A DNA stretch of 64,000 bases from Portulaca oleracea (GCA_029582165.1 CM055877.1:21364355-21428354); one strand, 5' to 3'; shown: positions 12,204 to 23,900, counted from the stretch's first letter. Notes: a model not told the origin generated them from the letters alone. Numbers and translations: made by a program.

Positions 12204-12217
12204 GGCTCTGATGCCAA
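12204..12217 (-). other. Primer-binding site, initiator tRNA-Met type
   Basis: Minus-strand TTGGCATCAGAGCC differs by one base from the TTGGTATCAGAGCC complement of plant initiator tRNA-Met. It lies two bases inside the end of the 5' LTR (12220), which fixes the orientation of the element. Confidence 0.75.
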
Positions 12218-14032
12218 GATGATGTATGCTAGGTCACAAAGATCAGAGTATTAAACTATAATACACCATACGACTCACACACACAGCTGAATGCTTAAAA
12301 CATAAGAACTATTTGAGCAAGTAGCTGGAATAGAAGACAACCCAAGACAGAACATAAAAGATAGGTCTGCTTACAACTGTTACAGATACACCTTCAGCTG
12401 CAATCAAGGGCAATGGACTCTCTCACACATGCCTCTACAGACACACCAAAGAATGGATGATCAAGCTCAGCTTACACTTGCTGGATTTTGCCAATATCCA
12501 GTGATGGGAATTGATTGAACCAAGGTTGAGAGTTATAGGACACTCACAAACTTTCAGAGGTACTAAGACGCTCGAGAATACTATGGAATGAACACTGAGA
12601 TGCCTTTCATTGATAGAAAACTTCAGAATATAAAGGGAACTAGCAGTTTGATTAACAGGTGCTTAAGCATAAGCATTCTGTCTAATCTCCCTAATCTAAT
12701 TCTAACTTATAAAGCTTAAAACAAATACATATGATTACATCCTAAGCTATTTAATATGATCCGGATTACATTTGCTTGGAAAATAAAAGAGAAAAGCTAA
12801 CTAAAATCTGATTAGACCAATTTGCCAAAGAGTGGCAAAATGAGCCAATGGGAAGATTTCCTCTCCTAAGGGGTAAAATAATCTTTACTGAGGTAATTCT
12901 TGTGCCAACACTAACCTGGAAATAATCTCAACAAGTTAATATTATGCTGGAATGACCAAAACAACCCCTAAAGACAGAAATCAGGAAATATAGCCCCAGA
13001 ACTTGGGTTCTGGAAAAGCTGATAAAACAACCCTGCTGGGATTGTCTGTTTCTGACTTCTGAATCCTACTGTGCCATGCTCGATCATGCTGGGACTTGAC
13101 TTGGAATTGAAAATGGCATGACAAAGAACAAAAATCTCCTAGGAAACCTTAGCTGAATCTTCCTCAATCAATAGATATGACACTGAGAAAGCCAGCTGCT
13201 TGGACTTTTGTTGCTAGGAGCTGAAGTTGGTCTGGATGACCAATGCTGGTGGGCTGAGTGGCTATAGATGCTAGGACTTGCTTTACAAGTGTGTAGCAAG
13301 CCTGGATGGATGTTGCTGGTGGAGTGGTGGCTGCTGGTGATGCTGAAAAACCTCCTGCTGGATGTTTGGACTGCTAAGAAGTCTGCTGAGTAACTCGCTG
13401 TCATTTGAGATTTGGAAGCTCTGCTTCTGGAAAAGCTTCCTAGTGATGAGTTCAGAAACAACAAGAATCGCTCCTTGTCGCTTCGCAATTCTTTGGTGAA
13501 GCTCTGGTAGATGCCTTCTCTGACGCCCCGGAAATTCAATTATAAAAAAGTCAAAGTCAAACTAACGTTAACAGACAAAACTTAGCGGAAGACTTCAAAT
13601 TTAGTTTGGGCGTCACTGCCGTATCCCCGAAGGAATACAAGGCGAGAAAGGAAAACACAACTGTCTGCTAACGGTAACTACTAACAACTCAAAACAAACT
13701 TAAGAATTCATAACGAAAACAATATAAAAGGTTCAAGGACTTCTAGACTCGTCGTCCTCACTTCTAACTCCCGTCCCCAGCATTTAGATCTTCACCTGAA
13801 ATCAAAACATTTCAGAAAATGAGGGGGAAATCTCAATAATGTCTACCCCTAACGTTTAAAACAGTTTAAGTTCATTTCAATTCCTTTTGGGGAGAGGGAA
13901 CAAGTCAAAACATTTCGCAAACCTTTAACCCTTAACTGTTTTTCTCAACCCAACCAAATCATATTTTATTATGCGGGCGGGATACCACATCCCTTAAAGT
14001 AACAAATATCATACCGGATCCCAGATCCTCTG

Positions 14033-14358
14033 CCTACCACAGGCTACGACCAGGGTCCCAGACCCTTTGCCTACCACAGGCTACGACCAGGGTCCCAGAC
14101 CCTTTGCCTACCACAGGCTACGACCAGGGTCCCAGACCCTTTGCCTACCACAGGCTACGACCAGAATATCAAGAGTTCACATTTCCGCCTACCACAAAGT
14201 TACGACTGGTCCTGGACCCTTTGCCTACCACAGTTACGACTGGTCCTGCACCCTTTGCCTACCACATGCTACGACCATCTTATCAAGAGTTCACATTTCC
14301 GCCTACCACAGGCTACGACCAGGGTCCCAGACCCTTTGCCTACCACAGGCTACGACCA
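14033..14358. repeat. 37-bp minisatellite inside solo LTR copy 1
   Basis: Units start CCTACCACAGGCTACGACC and recur at 14033, 14070, 14107 and 14144 with a strict 37-bp period, then continue as degenerate units (GTTACGACTGG variants and an insert with 'tatcaagagttcac') to 14358. The overlapping long ORFs here come from the repeat and are not genes. Confidence 0.9.
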
Positions 14359-16167
14359 AATAAACCCGCTTAAAGTTTCACTTGAATTAATTACACAGTA
14401 TTCAAACTCAACTCACGACTCTCAAGTCAAACCATCCTAAGTTATCAAAACCATTAACAAAACTTTGAATAAAAGACCATCCAATTGCTCAACTCAAATA
14501 AACCAAAACCACAATCGAAACAAAAGATTATCAAAACAGATGGTCGTATTTCCATAAAAGTCCCCTTTCGGGATGCAATTCTCAAAACAGATTATAAAAC
14601 ATCAAAACACATTTAAAGAGCATCCTGGTGGGGATTAGAGCATAGACAATTACCTGATATACTTCACAGCACAGCAAATAGGAGAACACACTTGAGCTCA
14701 CTAACGTCTCGTACTAACTCGGGCCTAGAATAAAAGTAATTATCTAATCAAAACGCGTTTTAACGAAGTTAGAATTATCTATTAACTACCTAACCCATCC
14801 CCTAGGAACACTTAGGTTCCTAACATTTACGAAATTACACTTAACATCTCTAAGATAACACATAACATGCTCACACATTAATTTCACTCAACAATTCTTT
14901 ATAAAAAGAAGCAAGTAGAGGACAGATTATAACGTTCACATAAAACAAGTCACAACTCGACTTCCCGAAATCCTATGGGTCTGGTTCTGGACTTTTCGGA
15001 AACCTCAGGATGTCTACTAAAACTTCTATGTTGATGGTTAAGCCCAACTCAGTTCCGAATAACTTCAAAAACACCCGTCTTTCCCATTGGTCCAGATCTG
15101 ACAGGTTCCGGTAAAACGGTTATAACTCGGGCTATACAAATCAAACGTTCGATCCGTAAAATTCATATGGTTCCTAACATCTAAGGGAACCTCTAGTTCA
15201 AAGGGTTTGATCAGAAGATAACTACACTAGCCGTGGCAGCCCGATCTTTAGACACTAACAAAACTGTCCCGTTAACGGTTATTAATTAATTTGTTATTTC
15301 GGTTCTAACCTTTACCAAAAGGTCTTGGGGTTCTAACTTGGGCTTAAAACGATACTTAGGGTCAAAGGTATATAGTCCAACCCAACTAAGGTCCAACATC
15401 AAACTTTTTAACATTAAAACCAATTTATAGAACATGAAAATTCACTTTACTATTGTCACTAACCCTAAAGTCATGCATGATATAATTAACATCATCTTAA
15501 CAAGAATTCTACATTATTCTGATTCAAGGTTCCAAGAATTAACAAGGATGGTTATAACATGTGGGTCTCTTTAATCAAGATTCAAGAAAGACTAAGAGAA
15601 CATATGAATAAAAATAAAGTGCATATAATATTTAAACTACTAATCTCTTTTACAAGATTTAAACAAGAATTAAAAGGTACCACTTATAACTAACAATTTA
15701 AACCTTTCTATGTAAAGAACTTGATAATAACGTAATAATAATATAAACACGTAATAGTCACATGAATAAATAAAAATAACGTAAAAAAACATCTAACTAA
15801 TTAATCAAGAATTATAACTTGAATCATATGGGTGACATCAAAGTAGCATATGTAAACAGAATATATAATTATAACACAAAAATTAGACTTGTAAACAAGC
15901 AAGGAAAATTGTAAAACACGAATTCAGATTTTAATGATTTTACTAACCCTAAACATGCTTCACAAGATTAACAAGGTACAATAACAATTAATAATTTTTT
16001 TACTATAATTATTACAACCCTACTACACCAAATTAAAACATACAAGATTACATATAAAGGATTAGACAAATTACATGTAAATAAAAACAATACAAGAACA
16101 ATTAATTACAAATAATACTTAGCAAAATTTTACACCCTAATTACCCCAAATTACAAGATTTAAATCA

Positions 16168-16240
16168 AGAAATAACAATAATAATAATAACAATAATAAT
16201 CATAATAATACAATAATAATAATAAGAATAATATCAGAAA
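16168..16240. repeat. (AAT)n microsatellite
   Basis: Imperfect AAT repeats interrupted by C and G, inside solo LTR copy 1. Confidence 0.85.
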
Positions 16241-17240
16241 ATAAAATAGAAAGAAAAACAAAAGAAGAGAATTGGTTAAAACGATTTAGGGTTTACGTTT
16301 TAGGGTTAGGCGGTGGCGTACGTGAGCGGCGGCGACGACAGCAGCAGCGACGGCGACGGCTGGGGTGACGAAGGGTGGTCGGAGGTGCAATGGTGCGTCG
16401 GTGGAGCGGGGTTCGAACGGCGACAACAAGGAGATCGGGGTGGTTCCCTTCGTGCGACAGCGACTCCGGTGAGCAGGCCGGTGCAGGGTGGTTGCGGTGG
16501 TTGCGACTCCGGCGGTGGGCTGCGTCTGGTGGCCGGTGGTTCGCGTCGGTCGAGCAGAGGGAGGGAGAAAGAGAAAGCGAAACAGAGGGAGAGCGAGAAG
16601 GGAAAGGTCGCGGTGGTTGCGGCGGTTGTGGTGGCGCAGGTGGCCAAGCACGGGTGGCCTACCGGTGTCAAGCAGAGAGGGAGAGAGAGAGAGAGAGATG
16701 GTAGACTTTAGGGTTTGGTAATGAGGGATTAGGGTTTTGAGAGAGGGAAAAGGGTTTATATATTATACCCATAATTAGGCCCACTAATCCTATTCCTAAC
16801 CCAACCCATTTAAAACAATTAAAACTGATTTTCTTTCAAAAGCCCAATAATTTTGAATAATTGTAATAATAATAATAATACTAATAAACATATAATCACA
16901 TAACAAATAATATTCACGTAACTACTAACACATAATAATATTAACCAGCATAAATTACTATTCTACCCTTGTTAGCCCCTCAACGGTCCTACGAGCTCAA
17001 GCGTTAGCATAAATAAACACATTACGAACAACAGTAAATAACGAAGTCAAACCTATTCTATTAACGACGTCACGGTCAACATCGTTGGATTTTTCGGGGT
17101 TTTACACCTTCTTTGCTTATGAAGCTGCTGCTGCTGATTGTTCTCCATGATGGTCTCCATCATGTCTGAAAGCTTATTTTTTGGGTAGGTCACATTCGGT
17201 CAATCGGGTCGGTCAAATTTTGGCCACCCCTACTTTTAGG

Positions 17241-18411
17241 GAGCATCTAGGGTCTATAATAGAAATTAAAATCACAACTAAAATAAACCATTCATCATCA
17301 CCAGTTTCCTCATGCATCTAGCGAATGGGGTTTGTTACTTGCAAATTTAACCAAAATATAATCACTGCAATAGAAGAAAAAGAAAATGAGAAAATCAAAC
17401 CCAAATCCACTATATGTCTTGCTTGATATCACACACCAAATCCACTCAAAGATCTCTCGAATCTCCTCCTTTCTGTGTCTACTCAGCCACCCACTACCTT
17501 CTCACTATTATAAAACCCCTCACCCATCTCAAATCAGTGTAAGAACCTCACTATATCAAACATTCCCGTCAAATACAAAAAGATCTACATTAAAAATAGA
17601 AGAAAAGAGTTGTAAAGGAGGCTTTTATTCTCAAGTTTCCAAGGAATCTCTTCCATCCACTCTAGCCACTTTCAAAGGTGTCTTTTTCTTTCAAAAGTTA
17701 TAGCCTTCACGTTAGATTAAGTAAACAACACCAAGAGTTGCTCTAAAAACCGGGAAATGGCTAAAAAACGACTTAAAATGGTACCATTTTCCCGAAATCC
17801 GAAGTTTATGTTTTTACTCTTGCTTAAGGTATTAAAGAAGTGTTAAAAACTTGAAAAAAAAATTCATTAAAAGCCTCATGAGATTCGACCACCATAGATG
17901 TTCATATGATAAGTTTTTTTGCTTAAACAACCAAGTTTCCGGGTTTTTCAAACTCAAAATAACACCAAGATGAAAACATATTTTGGAAAAACTTTCTCAT
18001 GAAATATGTAGGCTAATATTTCAAGAAACCCAGTAAAAATTCGTTTTGCAAAAAAAAAAATATAAGGGCAGCAAGTTATAGAGCAAAAACCAGACCCTTT
18101 CCAAATTCGCTTCTATTCTAACATAGGTTCGATTTTTATATAAATTGTACAAATCGGTAACTCTTAAAAATAAACTAAAAATATTGGATTAAACTAGACT
18201 CATAATTAAATGGAACTTTTCCAATTTGAATCACCTTAAAGGCTTTTGTATAGAGGGAGACCAAAAATAAACAAAACTAGACAAAAAATTATTTTTTTTC
18301 CAACACAATTTTTGCCTCAAATATGCAAATGGAAGTTTAGTGTTGAGTTCTTCATGTTTCAGCTAGAAAACCACTGGTAAAAGAGTTATAAGACCAAAGA
18401 GTTAATGCTTG
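17241..18411. other. AT-rich stretch without a recognisable gene
   Basis: The interval contains a promoter-like 'attataaaacccc' near 17508 followed by a 'cctcactatatcaaacattc' leader and an ORF at 17386-17703 without recognisable motifs. It might be part of an old LTR, but no terminal repeats or partner copy could be found in the window. Confidence 0.35.
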
Positions 18412-18654
18412 TTTGGTCTAGCTTTTGGAAGTGTTTTTGGAGTTAAAAAGCACAAACTAGGTCAAACAATGTTTTTTAAGAAGCTAATAATTGTTTTCCA
18501 GAAACAGTTTTGGCCAAAAATAGTTCCTAAAACAGAAATAGTAAATTGATGCTTCTACTTCCTAGTTCCTATAAACTAATCTCTACTCAATCTATAGGAT
18601 TCTTTAGTAATTAGTTTAAATAATTTCAAATAAATATTCTGATTCTTGAAAATA

Positions 18655-18850
18655 TAGAATTTAATGTTTTAAATATGTTAATATTATGTTAGAACCTTTA
18701 ATATTATGTTAGACATTTTTATTATTTAATTTCTTTAAAAATATGGTATTTATAGAATTTAATGTTTTAAATATGTTAATATTATATTAGAACCTTTAAT
18801 ATTACGTTAGACATTTTTATTATTTAATTTCTTTAAAAATATGGTATTTA
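18655..18850. repeat. 98-bp tandem duplication
   Basis: Two adjacent copies of an AT-rich 98-bp unit beginning 'tagaatttaatgttttaaat' (18655 and 18753) differ at only a few positions. Confidence 0.9.
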
Positions 18851-18924
18851 GTAAATTTTCGATATATAAATATTTAATTTAAAGAATTGTATAGTTAAGT
18901 AAGACAATATATAGTTATAATAAT

Positions 18925-19490
18925 TAGGGATATTGGATGACAATATACTGATTTTTGAGGGTATTGGATTGTAATATACCGACCTTTGCTATTGGACAAT
19001 AATATCCCTGACCTTTATACTCAGGTGAGATTATTATATCAATAGTGGCTAAGCGGGTGGTGACTTGTGAATTGGTCTCCGTGCAGACGTGGCAGGCGGA
19101 GGGAAAATAATTGGCCCTTACATAATAACCCCGTTAACCCCTTCGTTTTTTTCACTAACCTATGCTTTAAAAAGCTGGTCCAAGTATAAAGACTAAGGGG
19201 CGGTGAACCGGTCCCCATACTGACGTGATACACAACCAACCAATGTCTTGTAGTTTAAGTTAGTAAGCAAAACAGAGGGGTTAACGGGGTTATTGGATTG
19301 GGGCAGGTTTTTTTTCCCCCCACATCAACATGGAGACCAATTCACCATCCCTTAATTACTGTTGGTATATTATTGTCACCTAGGTATAAAGGTCAAGGAT
19401 ATTGTTGTCCAATAGTAAAGATCGGTATATTACAATCTAATACCCCCAAAGGTGTGTATATTATCATCCAAAACCTCTAATAATTATTAT
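18925..19490. repeat. Long imperfect palindrome (foldback)
   Basis: The left arm (ggatattggatgacaatata, 'ttggattgtaatataccgac', 'ctattggacaataatat') pairs with the right arm ('atattgttgtccaatag', 'cggtatattacaatctaat', 'atattatcatcca'). Closer to the centre, 'aataaccccgttaacccctt' (from 19122) pairs with 'aggggttaacggggttatt'. The centre is around 19200. This is typical of foldback-type MITEs. Confidence 0.75.
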
Positions 19491-19880
19491 AACTATAACT
19501 ATACGATTATAATTATTGCTAAAACTAAAACATGATAATTTGTTTAAAATTAATAAAAAGATAAAAATGCAAATAATCGTATGATAATTTTACTCCCAAA
19601 AACACATGATAATTTTAAAAGTTAGGCTAAAGAATTCAATTTAGTAAAAATACTATATTATAAGTTAGACCGAACACTTTAATTTAGTAAAACCACTTCT
19701 CTCATAAGCTAGGCCAAACACTTCAATGCCTCTCCAAAAAATAGTTTTTATAAAAACTGTTTGTAAGAAACAAAAACACCTTTTTAGAAACTAGGCCAAA
19801 CAGACACTTAGTTATCTGTTAAAAGTAGCTTTATTTGAAATTAAAAGTAAGTTGACTGTTTGGCCTAGTTTCCCAGAAAT

Positions 19881-20132
19881 GACTCCATTTTAGGCCCATA
19901 AAATATCGATGGAAAGCTCTCGGTGTGTACTTTAAGGTCCTAAAATTTGAAACCCAATCGGAGTTGTACTGAAGGAGTTACGATCGAAAGCGTGAAGGCA
20001 CGCGCATTTCTATCCTTTGAACGCCTTCACCGCCTTGTGTTTGTTCTTGCAGATGTTTCCAAAGCCCATTAGAAGGCTGGGGAATGGTCCGATAGAGACG
20101 AACCAAAAATGAACCAATCCCCATATGGTTCA
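19881..20132 (-). repeat. LTR fragment of the gag-only gypsy family (first junction copy)
   Basis: This matches the U3 part of the LTRs at 24972-30856 ('ttttaggcccataa', 'ggaaagctctcggtgtg', 'aacgccttcaccgcc'). It ends in 'atggttca' at 20132, which is the LTR start on the minus strand. The following bases acatc (20133-20137) equal the target duplication left of 24972, so it is the far end of the same insertion event, now separated by a duplication. The left end is truncated against foldback-related sequence. Confidence 0.75.
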
Positions 20133-20137
20133 ACATC

Positions 20138-20998
20138 ACATTGGGGTTTACCGGTTTACATGGCAAAAGACTATGCTGAAATTCTCAAGCCTATGTGACT
20201 ACCAATATATAGCAAACATTGGATTGGAAGTCAAAGAAGCAAAGAGAAAGAAATCTTCACAAATATTTTCTGAAAATATTTATTTCCCACTTTGGACACT
20301 TGAAGACATGTGATTATGGAAGAAAAATCATAATATCCCATTACAAAAATGGATACAACTTATGCAACACAAACCCACGATAATCATGTATAAGATTCTT
20401 TTTGAAAAAATCTTTCTACATGTATTATTGTGTTTAAATCAAATTCGATCTTATCCTATCCAAATTTTATGGGATTTGATGATTTGAAAAATTCATAAAA
20501 TTACTTAGTGGTACCCTAACTTTTGGTGAAATGTTTTTCTGGTACCCCAACTTTTAAAAGTTATTTTTTGGGTACCCTAACTTTCAGAATTAGAAATAAT
20601 TAGGTGAATTTTCGGCCAATGATTTGAATTCAACGGTGAGTTTTAGGCGGGAAATTGATTAAGCGTTTTTGTGGATGAAAACGCCCATTGTTTTCGTGGA
20701 CGAAAATGATTTGAATCAATCGGAGATTCGCCGGAAATTCACCTAGTAATTTCTAATCCTAAAAGTTAGGGTACCCCAAAATTAGTTTTGCAAAGTTACG
20801 GTACCAAAAAATTGTTTCTTCAAAAATTAGGGTACCTCTAAGTAATTTTTTGGAAAAATTCTTCACTACCATATCAAGTTAAAATCAACTTTGGCAGCAT
20901 ATAAAATCAAATCGCGCAAGTATCATATTCAAATTTTGAGACTCGACCGCGGCAAAGACTACCAAGTCGTAAGCGTTGTCAATTCTCGAGGGGGCATT
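20138..20998 (+). mobile_element. 3' internal region of gypsy element 3, upstream duplicate
   Basis: The sequence matches 30870-31346 closely apart from the MITE insertion and ends in the purine tract 'cgagggggcatt' just before the LTR at 20999. It is the end of an upstream tandem copy of element 3. The short ORF at 20125-20313 is not supported as a gene. Confidence 0.7.
20495..20852. mobile_element. MULE-type MITE (358 bp) with 9-bp target duplication
   Basis: Terminal inverted repeats of about 30 bp ('aattacttagtggtacccta' left, 'aattacttagaggtacccta' read from the right) enclose a non-coding body with the word 'taccctaactttt'. The 9-bp duplication gaaaaattc lies at 20486-20494 and 20853-20861. 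The duplicate region carries the uninserted site 'tttgaaaaattcttcac' near 31199, so both the insertion and its borders are confirmed within the window. Confidence 0.9.
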
Positions 20999-21667
20999 TG
21001 TTGAAGGAAAAATTTGTTGACCAATTAAGACTCGCCATGTGGAAATAAAATAATCTTAATTCGGCCAATTATAATCCGCCATGTGTTACAATTAATTATG
21101 GTGGATCATTTATTTATAAATTAAATTATTTTATATTTCGACAAATTAAATTATGTCATGTGTCATGGGTGACACATAAATATTTTTCTTTTTTTTAAAG
21201 GAGTTAAATAGACCCAAATGATAGCCCAGGTTCTCTATAAATAGATACCATTATCCTTAATTTTAGAGAGTTGAAAACATCCAAAGAAGACTCAAAAGTT
21301 GTCATACTCTCTTTCTCTCTCGAAGACAAGAAGCACAACAAAGTTTAAGCTCGTGCCATTCATTTGTGGGAGATCAAACCACTTCCTCTTGATCGGGATC
21401 AAGTCTCTACGACCCTCGTTCAAGACCACATTCATCCAAGTTTATATTCACTCAAGAGTATATTCATCCAAGATTATATTCATCCAAAACCATATTCATT
21501 CAAGGCTTGTTCAAGTTCATTCAAGGAGATCGAATCGGAGGAGTTATATCTTCATTTATAACAAATATACAGAGATTGTACCCAAAATCCTTTGAAATTA
21601 ATATAATTATATTTGTTCACAAATTTCGTGTGTTTAATTATTTTAGACCCAAAAATTTGTTTTTACA
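20999..21667 (+). repeat. LTR of gypsy element 3 (5' copy)
   Basis: A 669-bp LTR starting TGTTGAAGG and ending TTTTTACA. It follows a polypurine tract and is followed by a primer-binding site. TATA box TATAAATA at 21236-21243, preceded by repeated 'gccatgtg' words and the inverted repeat TGTGTCATGGGTGACACA near 21158. It is nearly identical to 31347-32021, including the 'cattcatccaag' repeats after the TATA box. Confidence 0.85.
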
Positions 21668-21672
21668 AATTT

Positions 21673-21690
21673 TGGCACGCTCGGTGGGAC
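21673..21690 (+). other. Primer-binding site of element 3
   Basis: TGGCACGCTCGGTGGGAC begins five bases after the LTR end. This matches, with one change, a PBS class common in plant gypsy elements (TGGCACGCCCGGTGGGAC). The primer tRNA was not assigned. Confidence 0.7.
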
Positions 21691-21745
21691 ATCTTTGCCT
21701 CTTATATCTTTCTCCAAGAACGAACTATTTATCCTTCGGAGAAGA

Positions 21746-23340
21746 TGGATCCTAAGAACGACATCTATCATGCTTTGAAGAAAGTTTCTCGAGCCAAGTC
21801 ACAAGAATCAATAACTAGTGCAACATCCAATGGAGTAATCACAAGAAGGATGGCTAAGATTGCCGCTGTGGAGGCCGAGGAACAAGTTGCCGCGAGTTCC
21901 CCGTTGCAAATCTTTAACTTCAACTCGCCGGGAGCAAACCAAACTACTTCCACTCAAGTCGTTGACCCGAAGAAGACGGTTCCTCAGTGGATGTATGAAA
22001 TCTTCCATCAGCCATTGAGTGAGAGGATGAAGACGATGAAGTTAGCGTGGAAACGTCAAAATCTCAAAGGGATTCGCTCTCCTCCGATTCTGATACTAAC
22101 TCCATGAACATCGTTATTATGCTTGTTCTGGTCACAGATGCTATTAACTATGAAGAATAAGTCAAGACTATGAAGGCTATGCTGACCAGGCTTGAGAAAG
22201 AAAGCGAGGAAAAGACTTAGCATATTAAGCCACAAGATAAGCGGATCAAGAAATTAACAAAGAGGTTAAAAAAGTGACCTGCTAGCAAATTTGGCGAAGG
22301 TTCGGGAGATGAAGATTCCAATAGAGGATCCAATCACGAAGATTCCGCCGAAGAAAATAAATATGAAGAAGGTTCCGCCTCGGGCTCATTGTCTGTGGAG
22401 CAGATCCAAAAATTAGTAGTTAATGCGATAAAAGCTTAAATCGAGGGAGACTCTCGTAAAACTCAATTGTACATGAAGTCTTACATAAAGAGGATTGACT
22501 CACTTCGCATATCTTACGACTATCAACCGCCGAAATTCACTTACTTCGATGGTAAAGGGAATCCTAAGCAGCATATAGCTCATTTCATTGAGACTTGCAA
22601 TAATGTTGGGACTGAGGGACATCAACTAGTAAAGCAGTTCGTTAGAACCCTTAAAGGAATCACCTTTGATTGGTATACAGACTTGAAGCTGGAGTCCATC
22701 AGCAGTTGGAAAGAAATGGAGCAGGAGTTCCTTAATCGATTTTACATCACTCAACGCACTGTTAGTATGAAGGAGTTGACAAACACGAAGCAATGGTACC
22801 GAGTGTCAGTCTTGGACTATATCAATCGTTAGAGGTCACTTAGCCTTGCGTGTAAAGATCGATTGTCCGAAACCTCCGTTGTCGAGATGTGTATACAAGG
22901 CATGGAATGGGATCTGCTTTATGTTTTGCATATGAATAAGCCAATAACTTTTCAAGACTTGGCAACGCGGGCACATGACATGGAGCTCATAATTTTCAAA
23001 CATGATGAAAGAAGACCAAGTGTCAAAGAGAAGCAAACTTCACTCGGGGGCATGTCAAAAGGAATTCCTTCATCAATGATTTTTCAAGAAAAATAATATC
23101 CTTTTTCCGACGATGATACACCCGAAATACTTGATATACTTCTTGAAAAAGGAATTATTAAACTTCCAGAGTCAAAGCGTCCAAATGAAGTTGGAAGAAT
23201 CAATGACCCTAGATACTACAAGTATCATAGGATCATTAGTCGTCTGTTAAAGAAATGTTTAACTTTTAAGGAGCTTGTCATCAGGCTCAAAAATGAAGGC
23301 AAGATCGTGTTCGATGAAGACGAAAGTGATAAATCCGATT
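21746..23340 (+). pseudogene. Gag of gypsy element 3, broken
   Basis: The start ATG at 21746 opens 'MDPKNDIYHALKKVSRAKSQ'. The capsid region at 22467-22832 has 'FTYFDGKGNPKQHIAHFIET', 'TFDWYTDLKLESISSWKEME' and 'FLNRFYITQRTVSMKELTNT', characteristic of plant gypsy gag. It continues after a stop (Arg-stop at 22832) as 'DRLSETSVVEMCIQGMEWDL' and 'ATRAHDMELIIF', then after another stop as 'ILLEKGIIKLPESKRPNEVG' and 'YYKYHRIISRLLKKC'. At least four stops or frameshifts interrupt it. No protease, RT or integrase follows, so the element is gag-only. Confidence 0.75.
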
Positions 23341-23900
23341 GAACTTATTGCAAATTGTCAAGTCAAGTTAAAAAAGACTCTCAAGTAAAAAATTCAAGAT
23401 TTCCAAGTCATCCAAATCAAGACTCACAAGTCAAAAATTCAAGACTTTCAAGTCATTCAAATCAAGACTTACAAGTCCAAATTCAAAATTTTTAAGAAAA
23501 AGACTCTAAATTCACAAAAATGAAAGACTTCCAAGTCAAACCCAAGACTCCAAAGTCTTGAACACCAAAGACTCACAAGTCCAAATTCAAGACTTTCAAG
23601 TCAAAGACTCACAAGTCTCCAAAGTCTTGAACACCAAAGACTCACAAGTCCAAATTCAAGACTTTCAAGTCAAAGACTCACAAGTTAGCAAAATTAAAGA
23701 CTTTCAAGTCAAAATTAAAGACTTTCAAGTCAAAACTAAAGACTTTCAAATCAAAGATTCTCAAGTCATCAAAGTTACATGCTCCGAAGACAAAATTCAA
23801 GATTTTTAAGTTTGAGACTCCCAAGTCAACAAAGTCCAAGATTCAAATCATCAAAGAATGTTGAATTTCCAAGGTCGAGACGTTCGAGGTAGAAAAGGTC
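23341..23900 (+). repeat. Degenerate 'AAGACTTTCAAGTC' tandem repeat after gag
   Basis: Dozens of copies of a 12-18-bp word (aagact-ytcaagtc with variations) fill this stretch; a larger 69-bp unit beginning tcttgaacaccaaagactc is duplicated at 23556 and 23625. The apparent protein (KDSQV/QDFQV repeats, 23558-23809) is a by-product. It lies where gag would lead into protease. Confidence 0.85.

Larger units (their letters stand above)
13519..17106 (-). mobile_element. Solo LTR, Tekay/Del-like long-LTR family, copy 1
   Basis: A 3588-bp block bounded by 5-bp duplications CCTTC. On the minus strand it starts TGTAAAACCCCGAAAAATCC and ends near GGGGCGTCAGA (a decayed GGGGCGTTACA). A minus-strand TATA box (TAATATATAAACC) at 16755-16766 precedes a CT-rich leader and a very GC-rich stretch (16310-16690). 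Conserved words are shared with copies at 47490-50783 and 56070-59794, for example 'gagggggaaatctcaataatg'-like sequence near 13822. There is no internal domain, so it is a solo LTR. Confidence 0.75.
6966..17162 (-). mobile_element. CRM-like Ty3/gypsy (chromovirus) retrotransposon, degenerate
   Basis: Order on the minus strand: 5' LTR (17162 down to 12220, itself interrupted), PBS (12217-12204), gag, zinc knuckle and protease, RT, RNase H, truncated integrase, PPT (about 8352-8343), 3' LTR (8342-6992). The target duplication TGTCT flanks it at 6961-6965 and 17163-17167; about 26 extra bases lie between the left duplication and the recognisable LTR end. The gag type and a reading frame that runs through the PPT into the 3' LTR are features of the centromeric CRM lineage. 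Frameshifts, stops and a deleted integrase core make it non-functional. The lineage call is from motifs read by eye and would need an RT phylogeny. Confidence 0.65.
12220..17162 (-). repeat. 5' LTR of the CRM-like element, split by a solo LTR
   Basis: Parts 12220-13518 and 17107-17162 together match the 3' LTR at 6992-8342 nearly end to end. The break is a solo LTR at 13519-17106 with target duplication ccttc (13514-13518 and 17107-17111). The uninterrupted version of the site is visible at 8286-8290 in the 3' LTR. A TATA box corresponding to that of the 3' LTR lies near 12706-12716. The frame at 13168-13539 is the LTR copy of the pol tail, not a separate gene. Confidence 0.8.
6554..17232. 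mobile_element. hAT-type MITE, split by a nested retrotransposon (parts 6554-6965 and 17163-17232)
   Basis: The outer ends form terminal inverted repeats: TAGGGGTGACAAAAAT at 6554 and a right end reading ATTTTGGCCACCCCTA to 17232. The flanking 8-mers cttgttgg (6546-6553) and cttttagg (17233-17240) agree at six of eight positions, fitting the 8-bp target duplication of hAT elements. The body repeats 'gaccgaat' / 'cggtcaa' words. A gypsy element was inserted at 6966-17162 with the 5-bp duplication TGTCT at 6961-6965 and 17163-17167, so the MITE is the older of the two. It has no transposase. Confidence 0.65.
18412..19808. mobile_element. TIR / foldback DNA-element remnant
   Basis: The left end 'tgcttgtttggtctagctttt' region and the right end, read on the other strand as 'tgtctgtttggcctagttt', are inverted repeats of about 35 bp with scattered mismatches. 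A third, directly oriented copy 'gactgtttggcctagttt' lies at 19856-19873. Within the element is a second, longer inverted repeat (18925-19490). No transposase is present and no clear target duplication was found. Confidence 0.5.

Noticed and set aside
12204..12217. tRNA gene fragments at primer-binding sites (also 21673, 27461, 34991, 53255)
   Set aside because: Only 14-20 bases matching tRNA 3' ends next to LTRs; no cloverleaf follows, so they are primer-binding sites.
13168..13539. A separate 123-codon gene
   Set aside because: It is the 5' LTR copy of the pol tail that is encoded in the 3' LTR at 7925-8342.
14067..14440. Three overlapping repetitive ORFs
   Set aside because: Translations of the 37-bp minisatellite in three frames.
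16286..16711. Several overlapping GC-rich ORFs on both strands
   Set aside because: They lie in the GC-rich leader of a solo LTR; equivalents at 49796-50258 and 56822-57230 do not conserve a protein sequence or one frame.
17386..17703. Possible small gene with an upstream TATA-like box
   Set aside because: No recognisable motif, AT-rich composition and repeat-rich neighbourhood; support is too weak.
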